From assembly GCA_958354105.1 (NCBI GenBank), contig CATWVA010000053.1, forward strand, positions 1 to 7,337: a stretch of DNA of 7,337 nt, given 5' to 3'. The position numbers were made by a program, and so were the translations under genes. The notes under the pieces were generated by a model that saw only the letters and a list, made by a program, of their open reading frames with translations, was not told the DNA's origin and made no database searches. This DNA comes from an uncultured Collinsella sp. (GTDB lineage: Bacteria; Actinomycetota; Coriobacteriia; Coriobacteriales; Coriobacteriaceae). The number at the start of each line of letters is the position of its first letter. Position 1 is the stretch's first letter. Shown in pieces: positions 1 to 5,026 of the stretch.

Positions 1-1
1 C

Positions 2-730
2 AACCGCGACGTCGAGGCCTTCCCGGTGGTCCGTGCCCTGATGGAAAAGATCCTGGGCAAGAGCCCCTACCAGAGCCCCACGGACATGGGCGTCAATATG
101 GTCGGCTTTGCCATCACCGATGACGATGCCTGCCGCGACGCTTCCAAGATGGAGATCGTCCGCCGCTACTTTACCGCGGTCGAAAATGTGCGCCGTACCG
201 GCGTGGGCGATGAGCAAGTCGACCGTCTCAAGATTATTATGAAGAAAGCCGGCATCGATAAGAACTACTCACCGGCGCGCTCGGCGGCCCTCACCAGGGA
301 GCAGCTGACGGGTGGTCCCGTGGGTGCCATGGTCATGCCCGATGGCTCCGTGGTGACCGGTAAGACCTCCACGCGCCTGGGGGCCGCAAGTTCGCTCATT
401 ATGAACGCCCTCAAGCATGTCTCGGGCGTCGACCTTGAGCTCGAGGTCATTAGCGATGAGGCGATCGAGCCCATCAGCAAGCTCAAGACGCATTTCCTGG
501 GCAGCAAAAACCCGCGCCTCCACACCGACGAGACGCTTATGGCGCTGTCGATCACCTCGGCCACGAGTGAGACGGCCGCTCGCGTCCTTTCGGGCCTGGA
601 GCAGTTGCGCGGTTGTGATGCCTTCTTTAGCGTTATCATCTCGCCGACGGACGAGACGGTACTGCGCAAACTGGGTATCAACGTGTGCTGCGAGCCCAAG
701 TTTGAGCGCCGTGGTTTCTTCCATCGCTAA
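2..730 (+). CDS. DUF1846/UPF0371 family protein, C-terminal part (5' end outside window)
   Basis: The open frame is already running at the left edge (it reads NRDVEAFPVVRALMEKILG) and ends at TAA 728-730, giving 242 visible residues. I recognise the family from the segment SPTDMGVNMVGFAITDDDA and the following ASKMEIVRRYF, which are typical of DUF1846 (UPF0371) proteins. These are usually near 490-500 residues, so about half is visible. The biochemical role of the family is not established to my knowledge. A stretch at visible residues 115-122 (GSVVTGKT) fits the Walker A pattern GxxxxGK[ST] and is followed by an Ala/Ser-rich helix and NALKHVSG. Whether it binds nucleotide is unknown. No transmembrane segment is seen. 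An in-frame GTG at 26 is not a real start, because the family similarity continues upstream of it. A strong terminator follows 34 bases after the stop. Family assignment is fairly secure; function is not. Confidence 0.85.
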   Translation, partial: NRDVEAFPVVRALMEKILGKSPYQSPTDMGVNMVGFAITDDDACRDASKMEIVRRYFTAVENVRRTGVGDEQVDRLKIIMKKAGIDKNYSPARSAALTREQLTGGPVGAMVMPDGSVVTGKTSTRLGAASSLIMNALKHVSGVDLELEVISDEAIEPISKLKTHFLGSKNPRLHTDETLMALSITSATSETAARVLSGLEQLRGCDAFFSVIISPTDETVLRKLGINVCCEPKFERRGFFHR

Positions 731-764
731 GTTTGAAGCACCGCGGTAATTGCATTGCATTTTG

Positions 765-797
765 GCCGTATCGGGTTAGCGCCCGGTACGGCTTTTT
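765..797 (+). terminator. Rho-independent terminator after the DUF1846 gene
   Basis: An 11-base-pair stem pairs GCCGTATCGGG (765-775) with CCCGGTACGGC (782-792), with one T-G wobble and a 6-base loop. Five T residues follow at 793-797. It lies 34 bases after the stop codon and should end the upstream transcript. Confidence 0.9.
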
Positions 798-858
798 GAT
801 CAATAAAGCGCCTATTTCGGCGAAAAATAGCCGTTTACCTGCCTAGAAACAATTAGAG

Positions 859-874
859 CGGTATACAATAACCG
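859..874 (+). promoter_or_regulatory. Possible promoter -10 region for the winged-helix gene
   Basis: TACAAT at 864-869 (within TATACAATA) matches the -10 consensus at 5 of 6 positions. Four-base inverted arms CGGT (859-862) and ACCG (871-874) flank it and could be an operator half-site pair. I cannot find a convincing -35 at 16-18 bases upstream, so this is weak. If real, the transcript would carry a leader of about 110 bases. Confidence 0.35.
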
Positions 875-902
875 TAACTGTTTCATCCTTAGCGGGATGC
901 CG

Positions 903-928
903 CATGATGGATATTACCTGCCATCGTG
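903..928 (+). promoter_or_regulatory. Inverted repeat in the leader of the winged-helix gene
   Basis: CATGATGG (903-910) pairs with CCATCGTG (921-928) over 8 positions with one T-G wobble and a 10-base loop. There is no T run after it, so it is not a terminator. It could be an operator for the downstream DNA-binding protein or an RNA hairpin in the 5' leader. A smaller CATCC/GGATG repeat (884-888/895-899) lies just upstream. Function is not shown by the sequence. Confidence 0.35.
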
Positions 929-986
929 AGGTGTGTCGGTCGCGCACGGCGCGTTAGATGCTCGTGCTCGGTTTGAGGAGGCTGCT

Positions 987-1325
987 ATGGCGGGCAAGGG
1001 TCGTGCGAGTGTCAACGATATGAAGCGTGTCGAGGTGCTGGTGTTGATGGAGATCGACCGGCAAACCGAAGACAATGGCGGGCCGTATGGTTTCTCGCGC
1101 AAAACGCTTGCCGAGCGCGTGGGGGTTTCGCCGTATCGTGCCCGCGCCGCAATCGATCGCTTGGATTCCGAAGGCATGATTGATGTCGTCTCGCGTTATA
1201 GCGACGACGGCGGTCAGCTTGCAAATGGCATTTGCCTCACCGAACGTGGCGAGTGGTATCTTGAGGGCGTCCGTACCGGCATGCTCGTTCAAGAAATGCT
1301 CGAAGACGAGGTTGCTGATCGATAG
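987..1325 (+). CDS. Small winged helix-turn-helix DNA-binding protein
   Basis: The product has 112 residues with no recognisable enzymatic domain. I chose ATG 987 because GAGGAGG (975-981) sits 5 bases upstream. An in-frame GTG at 933 would add 18 residues but has a poor ribosome binding site. Residues 36-63 (FSRKTLAERVGVSPYRARAAIDRL then DSEG) look like a helix-turn-helix with recognition helix near 48-59. Residues 64-85 (MIDVVSRYSDDGGQLANG, then LT) would form the two-stranded wing, followed by a helix ERGEWYLEGV. This is the general fold of MarR/PadR/GntR-like winged-helix proteins, but I do not recognise a specific family, and no ligand domain follows. A basic N-terminus (MAGKGR) and acidic C-terminus (EMLEDEVADR) are visible. 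The gene stands alone between two terminators, so its targets cannot be inferred from neighbours. Self-regulation through the leader inverted repeats is possible but unproven. Confidence 0.8.
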   Translation: MAGKGRASVNDMKRVEVLVLMEIDRQTEDNGGPYGFSRKTLAERVGVSPYRARAAIDRLDSEGMIDVVSRYSDDGGQLANGICLTERGEWYLEGVRTGMLVQEMLEDEVADR

Positions 1326-1350
1326 CAGCATGTAACCCTTGCCATAACGA

Positions 1351-1378
1351 CGCCGCCTGGGAAACCGGGCGGCGTTTT
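1351..1378 (+). terminator. Rho-independent terminator after the winged-helix gene
   Basis: CGCCGCCTGG (1351-1360) pairs with CCGGGCGGCG (1365-1374), ten pairs with one T-G wobble, closed by a GAAA tetraloop and followed by TTTT. It starts 25 bases after the stop codon, so the small regulator is probably transcribed alone and pyrG needs its own promoter. Confidence 0.92.
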
Positions 1379-1416
1379 GTTTCAAGATTGAGAAATGCAA
1401 TCGCACGCGAGAAAAA

Positions 1417-1448
1417 TTGCGAACGGTTCGCGGCGCGAGTATTACAAT
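1417..1448 (+). promoter_or_regulatory. Candidate pyrG promoter with internal palindrome
   Basis: TTGCGA (1417-1422) can serve as -35, with TATTAC at 1440-1445 after a 17-base spacer. The overlapping TACAAT (1443-1448) is a better -10 hexamer but would leave a 20-base spacer. A perfect inverted repeat GCGAAC-G-GTTCGC (1419-1431) overlaps the -35 and the start of the spacer, where a repressor could block polymerase. The region lies between the upstream terminator and pyrG, where a promoter is required. Confidence 0.5.
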
Positions 1449-1453
1449 GAAGA

Positions 1454-1485
1454 CCCGTAAGATGTGGATAAACAACTTCTACGGG
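1454..1485 (+). promoter_or_regulatory. pyrG: Hairpin in the pyrG leader
   Basis: CCCGTA (1454-1459) can pair with TACGGG (1480-1485) across a 20-base loop. If transcription starts about 6-8 bases after the -10, this stem would be at the very 5' end of the mRNA, 18 bases before the start codon. There is no following T run and no initial GGG, so it does not look like the CTP-sensing attenuator known from Bacillus pyrG. A 5'-end stem could affect mRNA stability or ribosome access; this is inference. Confidence 0.3.
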
Positions 1486-1503
1486 AAGCGCAGGTAACTC
1501 AAT

Positions 1504-3165
1504 ATGACCAAGCATGTGTTCGTAACCGGTGGCGTGGTTTCGTCCCTGGGCAAGGGTATCACCGCGGCCTCGCTGGGCCGTCTGCTCAAGTCGCGTGGCT
1601 ACAAAGTAACGATGCAGAAGGCCGACCCGTATCTGAACGTCGACCCCGGTACCATGAGCCCGTTCCAGCATGGTGAGGTCTTCGTTACCGAGGATGGTTA
1701 CGAGTCCGACCTGGATCTGGGTCATTACGAGCGCTTTATTGATGAAAACCTGACCCGCGATTCCAACTTTACGACCGGTGCCATCTACAAAAGCCTAATC
1801 GCCCGTGAGCGTCGCGGCGACTTTTTGGGCGGTACCGTGCAGGTGATTCCCCACGTCACCAACGCCATTAAGGACAAGTTCCGCCGCATCGAGGAACAGA
1901 CCGGCTCCGATGTAGTCATCACCGAGCTGGGCGGCACGATCGGCGACATCGAGTCGCAGCCGTTTGTTGAGGCCATCCGCCAGTACCGCAAGGAGGCCGG
2001 CCCCGAGAACGTCTGCTACATCCACGTGTCGCTCGTTCCCTATATCGCCGCCGCCCACGAGGTCAAGACCAAGCCCACGCAGCATTCCGTCAAGGAGCTC
2101 CGCAGCTTTGGCATCCAGCCCGATATCATCGTGCTGCGCTCCGACCACCATATCGATGACGCTATCCGCGGAAAGATCGCAAGCTTCTGCGACGTCGACA
2201 CCGATTGCGTCTTTACCAACGAGGACTGCGCGAGCATTTACGATGTTCCGCAGCTGCTTGCCGAGCAGGACTTTGACCTGCGCATTTGCGAGCGCCTGGG
2301 TCTGGATCCGCGTGAGCGCGACATGAGCGAGTGGAACGAGTTCCTGCGCAAACAGAATCACGCCAACCATCACGCCGACAAGGTGAAGATCGCCGTCGTG
2401 GGTAAGTACACGCAGCTGCCCGATGCGTACCTGTCGGTTATCGAGGCCCTGCACCATGCGGGCGTCTTCTACGATCGCCATGTGGACGTCCAGCTGGTCG
2501 ACGGCGAGAGCCTCGACGAGCAGAATGTCTCCGAGGTTCTGGGCGACGCCTCGGGCATCCTGGTCCCCGGCGGCTTTGGCAAGCGCGCCCTGGAGGGCAA
2601 GATCCTCGCGGCCGAGTTTGCCCGTGAGCACAAGATTCCGTATCTGGGCATTTGCCTGGGTATGCAGGTCGCCGTGTGCGAGTTCGCCCGCAATGTCGTT
2701 GGCCTTGCCGGCGCCAGCTCCTCTGAGTTCGATCCGGATGGCCCGTATAGTGTCATCGATCTGATGAGCTCGCAGGAGGACGTGACCGAGAAGGGCGGCA
2801 CCATGCGCCTGGGCGCCTATCCGTGCAAGCTCGCCGCCGATACTCTTGCTCGCGAGGCATATGGCGAGGAACTCGTCTACGAGCGTCACCGTCACCGCTT
2901 TGAGTTCAACAACGCCTTCCGCGACCAGCTCGAGGACGCCGGTTTGGTTATCTCGGGTCTGTCGCCTGACGAGCGCTTGGTCGAGATGGTCGAGCTGCCG
3001 CGCGACGTGCATCCGTGGTATGTGGCAACCCAGGCTCATCCCGAGTTCAAGAGCCGCCCGACCAACCCGCAGCCGCTGTTCCGCGAGTTCGTGCGCGCTT
3101 CGATCGGCCAGCACGAGGGCGTCGACCGTCTGCAGGTGACGCCCATGAACCTCGCTACGGACTAA
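1504..3165 (+). CDS. pyrG: CTP synthase (glutamine-hydrolysing)
   Basis: CTP synthase makes CTP from UTP, ATP and glutamine-derived ammonia in the cytoplasm, the last step of de novo pyrimidine nucleotide synthesis. The product has 553 residues, normal for the family. The N-terminal synthetase domain begins KHVFVTGGVVSSLGKG, with the ATP-site lysine K17, then KADPYLNVDPGTMSPFQHGE and DLDLGHYERF. The conserved HEVKTKPTQHSVKELRSFGI marks the later part of that domain. A class I glutamine amidotransferase domain follows from about residue 295 (KIAVVGKYTQLPDAYLSVIEAL). Its nucleophile is C384 in LGICLGMQ, and the other triad residues are H512 and E514 in AHPEF. All key residues are intact. The start ATG 1504 gives the canonical N-terminus. 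The ribosome binding site is weak (AGG at 1492-1494, 9 bases upstream). Codon use is strongly biased to C- or G-ending codons, as expected for a well-expressed gene. The recombinase gene starts 2 bases after the stop. Confidence 0.98.
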   Translation: MTKHVFVTGGVVSSLGKGITAASLGRLLKSRGYKVTMQKADPYLNVDPGTMSPFQHGEVFVTEDGYESDLDLGHYERFIDENLTRDSNFTTGAIYKSLIARERRGDFLGGTVQVIPHVTNAIKDKFRRIEEQTGSDVVITELGGTIGDIESQPFVEAIRQYRKEAGPENVCYIHVSLVPYIAAAHEVKTKPTQHSVKELRSFGIQPDIIVLRSDHHIDDAIRGKIASFCDVDTDCVFTNEDCASIYDVPQLLAEQDFDLRICERLGLDPRERDMSEWNEFLRKQNHANHHADKVKIAVVGKYTQLPDAYLSVIEALHHAGVFYDRHVDVQLVDGESLDEQNVSEVLGDASGILVPGGFGKRALEGKILAAEFAREHKIPYLGICLGMQVAVCEFARNVVGLAGASSSEFDPDGPYSVIDLMSSQEDVTEKGGTMRLGAYPCKLAADTLAREAYGEELVYERHRHRFEFNNAFRDQLEDAGLVISGLSPDERLVEMVELPRDVHPWYVATQAHPEFKSRPTNPQPLFREFVRASIGQHEGVDRLQVTPMNLATD

Positions 3166-3167
3166 GG

Positions 3168-4109
3168 GTGCCGGCGAATAAGGAACATACCGAAGCTACT
3201 CCCTCGTCGCTCGCCGTGGCGGCGGGGGAGTATCTCGATTATCTCGCGGTCGAGCGGGGCTTGGCGCGCAACACGATTGTGGCCTATCGTCGTGACCTGA
3301 CGACGTACTGCGCCTATCTGGAGCGGGCGGGTATTGTGTCTTTTGAAGAGGTGACTCGTCAGGTCGTGGAGGGCTTTGTCGCCGACCGTCGCGATGGGGG
3401 CTATTCCGATGCTTCGGTGGAGCGTGCGCTTGCGGCCGTGAAGGGCCTGCATGCCTTTTTGGTGCGCGATGGGGCTGTGGCCCAAAATCCAACGGCGGCG
3501 TTGCGCCTTCCTAAAAAGGCTGAGCGTTTGCCGGAGTATCTATCGGTGGAGGATGTCTCGGCGCTGCTCGATCAAGATTTCCCCGAGGGCGAGATGGGCT
3601 TGCGCGACCATGCCATCTTGGAAGTGCTCTACGGATGCGGTTTGCGTGTGAGCGAGTTGGTGGGGCTCGATGCGGGCGATATCCATATCGACGATGGCTT
3701 TGTGCTCGTTCGCGGTAAGGGCTCAAAGGAACGCCTGTCCCCGCTGGTGGGAAGCGCGGCGCGAGCTCTGACGCTCTATGTAACTGAGGGACGTTCTCGC
3801 TTGGCGGCCCATGCCCGCGGAACCGAGACCTCGGCGGTCTTTTTAAATAAGAACGGACGTCGCCTGTCGCGCCAGGCCGTGCATGCGATATGCGAGCGGT
3901 ATGGGCGTCAGGTGGGGCTGGTGGGGCTCCATCCCCATACCTTGCGCCACTCCTTTGCCACCCACATGCTCGCGGGCGGTGCCGACCTGCGTGTGCTGCA
4001 GGAGATTTTGGGCCATGCCGATATTTCGACCACGCAGGTCTACACGCATGTCGACCGAACGCAACTGACCGAGGTCTATCTGGCGGCGCATCCGCTAGCA
4101 CATCGCTAG
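3168..4109 (+). CDS. xerD: XerC/XerD-type tyrosine recombinase
   Basis: This is a site-specific tyrosine recombinase of the Xer group. Such enzymes resolve chromosome dimers at dif sites during division, working at the septum with FtsK. From GTG 3168 the protein has 313 residues, close to the usual ~300. The N-terminal SAM-like core-binding domain is visible near residues 17-100 (EYLDYLAVERGLARNTIVAY). The catalytic domain carries all active-site residues: R160 (GCGLRVSELVGL), K184 (VRGKGSKER), H257 and R260 (HPHTLRHSFATHML), H283 (ILGHADISTTQVYTHVD) and the nucleophile Y292. The start is uncertain: GTG 3168 is only 2 bases after the pyrG stop and lacks a well-spaced Shine-Dalgarno sequence, so translation may be coupled to pyrG. 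An open frame extends upstream inside pyrG but has no family similarity there. XerC and XerD cannot be told apart safely from this sequence; the symbol is a best guess. A phage or element integrase is less likely given the housekeeping setting. Confidence 0.9.
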   Translation: MPANKEHTEATPSSLAVAAGEYLDYLAVERGLARNTIVAYRRDLTTYCAYLERAGIVSFEEVTRQVVEGFVADRRDGGYSDASVERALAAVKGLHAFLVRDGAVAQNPTAALRLPKKAERLPEYLSVEDVSALLDQDFPEGEMGLRDHAILEVLYGCGLRVSELVGLDAGDIHIDDGFVLVRGKGSKERLSPLVGSAARALTLYVTEGRSRLAAHARGTETSAVFLNKNGRRLSRQAVHAICERYGRQVGLVGLHPHTLRHSFATHMLAGGADLRVLQEILGHADISTTQVYTHVDRTQLTEVYLAAHPLAHR

Positions 4110-4144
4110 CACCTCGCTGACCTGCATATTTATAAATACTAAAG

Positions 4145-4212
4145 GGGACGGGCCCCAGATTGCCGAGACGCACTTTTGCGCGCATGGGCAATCTGGGGCT
4201 CGTCCCATTTTT
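4145..4212 (+). terminator. Very long hairpin with T tail after the recombinase gene
   Basis: Two 20-base arms (4145-4164 and 4187-4206) pair over their whole length with a single G-T wobble. They begin GGGACGGGCC and end GGGCTCGTCCC on the right side. The 22-base loop contains a smaller CGCA/TGCG stem. After one A, five T residues follow (4208-4212), and AAA precedes the left arm. It can work as an intrinsic terminator for the pyrG-recombinase transcript, 35 bases after the stop codon. The stem is much longer than the other two terminators here (10-11 pairs), so it may also be a dispersed palindromic repeat element used as a terminator. Confidence 0.75.
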
Positions 4213-4372
4213 CGCTAGACACCGACGCGGCGGTGGGCCGTGTGTACCGTGGGTGGGGGAGTTTGGGGGCGATGTGAACGGCGTGTAAAGGGACGTAAAA
4301 ATCGCCTCAAGGTCAACTTGAAGGTTGAGGTTCGCGGGCGTGGTTCTACAGGTGGCATCCCGCCTTTGCTGC

Positions 4373-4392
4373 AAACACAACATATTGTGTTT
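4373..4392. repeat. Perfect 8-base inverted repeat AAACACAA-CATA-TTGTGTTT
   Basis: Arms 4373-4380 and 4385-4392 are perfect complements around a 4-base centre, a size and shape typical of a dimeric regulator site. The core ACAACATATTG (4377-4387) recurs exactly at 4418-4428. The shared AACATAT occurs a third time at 4396-4402. The binding protein is unknown. Confidence 0.45.
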
Positions 4393-4393
4393 T

Positions 4394-4407
4394 CGAACAT
4401 ATGCTCG
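4394..4407. promoter_or_regulatory. LexA (SOS box)-like palindrome
   Basis: CGAACATATGCTCG matches the Gram-positive LexA consensus CGAACRNRYGTTYC at 12 of 14 positions, with mismatches at position 11 (C for T) and the last base. The left half-site GAAC is perfect and the right is GCTC instead of GTTC. It is about 70 bases upstream of the proposed mraZ -35, which is far for direct LexA repression. Treat it as a candidate only. Confidence 0.3.
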
Positions 4408-4426
4408 GGGGTGTTTTACAACATAT

Positions 4427-4487
4427 TGGGGGTGGAATGGTGGGGAGGGGTGGGGGAAGGGGTGGGGAAAGGTGTTGAAAAATGGGG
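4427..4487 (+). promoter_or_regulatory. Tandem TGGGG repeats, probable MraZ operator array
   Basis: TGGGG occurs at 4427, 4441, 4451, 4463 and 4483, with a degenerate TGTTG at 4473. The last three (4463, 4473, 4483) are exactly 10 bases apart, as are 4441 and 4451. MraZ proteins are known to bind tandem short G-rich direct repeats (TGGGN in E. coli) spaced about one helical turn in front of their own gene. The array overlaps the mraZ -35 and the promoter spacer, fitting autorepression. Confidence 0.6.
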
Positions 4488-4503
4488 CGGTTCCCCATAT
4501 TAT
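4475..4503 (+). promoter_or_regulatory. mraZ (dcw cluster) promoter
   Basis: TTGAAA (4475-4480) and TATTAT (4498-4503) each match the sigma-70-type consensus at 5 of 6 positions with an ideal 17-base spacer. Transcription would begin near 4508-4511, giving a leader of about 60 bases before mraZ. It is the best-formed promoter in the window and drives the division cluster. Confidence 0.7.
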
Positions 4504-4535
4504 TGATGACGTCGACAGGCGGGGTGGTTCCCCGC
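4482..4535. repeat. Two copies of a GGGGYGGTTCCCC palindrome
   Basis: Copy 1 is ATGGGG-CGGTT-CCCCAT (4482-4498) and fills the spacer of the mraZ promoter. Copy 2 is GCGGGG-TGGTT-CCCCGC (4519-4535) in the early transcribed region. The 13-base core matches except for one C/T and repeats at 37-base distance. The flanking arm bases differ but still pair within each copy, which suggests the inverted symmetry itself is kept. They may be paired operators, or in the RNA only copy 2 forms a hairpin. Confidence 0.5.
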
Positions 4536-4571
4536 GTACGTGCCATCTGAGTAACCGAGGGGAGGGCGCAC

Positions 4572-5006
4572 ATGGGAATGACTGGTGCATACGAGCGCAA
4601 TCTCGATGCAAAAGGTCGTCTGTCCCTGCCTGCACCCCTTCGCGAGGAGCTTGGAGAGCACGTTCGCGTGTTCAAAGCCCTGGATGTCGATGCTCTGTAC
4701 GTGTTCTCTGCCGAGGCCTTCGATAAGTGGGTCGAAGGACTCTTCGCGGGTCGTGAGGGCCACGAGGGTTTTAACCCGCGTGACATTAACGACCAGAAGC
4801 TCATGAGGGCGATCAACAAGCGCACCACGTCGATGGATGTGGACAGCGCCGGTCGTATTGGTCTTTCCGAGTCTCTCCGCAAGCAGGCGAACCTCGACCG
4901 CGAGGTCACGGTTGTGGGCAACTACGACCACCTTGAGGTTTGGGATCGCGCCGCGGCCGATGAGGACGATGACGATGAGGCCCTGCTGGACCTCTTCTTC
5001 TCGTAA
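4572..5006 (+). CDS. mraZ: Transcriptional regulator MraZ
   Basis: MraZ is a DNA-binding regulator of the dcw cluster, including its own promoter, and forms ring-like oligomers through two SpoVT/AbrB-type domains. The product has 144 residues, near the usual 140-152. The first domain shows YERNLDAKGRLSLPAPLREEL (DAKGR at 12-16). The second shows MDVDSAGRIGLSESLRKQA then EVTVVGNYDHLEVWD (DSAGR at 91-95). The C-terminus is very acidic (ADEDDDDEALLDLFFS), a tail that may modulate binding. ATG 4572 is preferred: GGAGG (4561-4565) lies 6 bases upstream, whereas the in-frame ATG 4578 would be 12 bases away. The gene heads the division cluster, and rsmH begins 20 bases after its stop. The G-rich repeats overlapping its promoter are the expected kind of autoregulatory site. 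Confidence 0.97.
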   Translation: MGMTGAYERNLDAKGRLSLPAPLREELGEHVRVFKALDVDALYVFSAEAFDKWVEGLFAGREGHEGFNPRDINDQKLMRAINKRTTSMDVDSAGRIGLSESLRKQANLDREVTVVGNYDHLEVWDRAAADEDDDDEALLDLFFS

Positions 5007-5026
5007 GGGCAAGGCACGGGTAACGG

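Larger units (their letters stand above)
4213..4474. other. Gene-free, G-rich interval upstream of the mraZ promoter
   Basis: No credible gene is present. The open frames that cross it have low-complexity Gly/Trp/Arg-rich translations and no good ribosome binding site. The + strand is strongly G-rich, with runs of three to five G at 4235-4269 and again at 4428-4467. It also holds an imperfect dyad CCTCAA (4305-4310)/TTGAGG (4325-4330), with an inner TCAAG/CTTGA pair (4307-4311/4317-4321), and the motifs listed separately below. Confidence 0.7.

Noticed and set aside
812..830. CTATTT/AAATAG stem as a second terminator
   Set aside because: Only six A/T-rich pairs and no following T run; probably chance in an AT-rich stretch.
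1449..1503. Bacillus-type pyrG attenuator with GGG reiteration
   Set aside because: There is no GGG at the likely transcription start and no terminator hairpin with a T run in the leader.
1795..3114. Long minus-strand open frame of 439 codons opposite pyrG
   Set aside because: It is a mirror of the biased codon use of pyrG. Its translation is Leu/Ala/Asp/Val-rich without any recognisable motif, and the + strand gene is certain.
3168..4109. Recombinase as integrase of a genomic island
   Set aside because: There is no tRNA, no flanking repeats that look like att sites and no excisionase or cargo. Length and motifs fit a housekeeping Xer protein between core genes.
4240..4506. Plus-strand open frame of 88 codons in the intergenic region
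   Set aside because: The GTG start has no ribosome binding site, the product is dominated by Gly/Val/Trp from G runs, and it ends inside the mraZ promoter.
4110..4571. dif site for the recombinase
   Set aside because: I searched the interval by eye for the 28-base dif pattern with 11-base arms and found none; the AACATAT motifs do not fit it.
3511..4635. Minus-strand open frame of 374 codons across the recombinase, the intergenic region and the mraZ start
   Set aside because: The translation is Pro/Arg/His-rich low complexity, it runs through the terminator hairpin and the mraZ promoter, and it has no family similarity.
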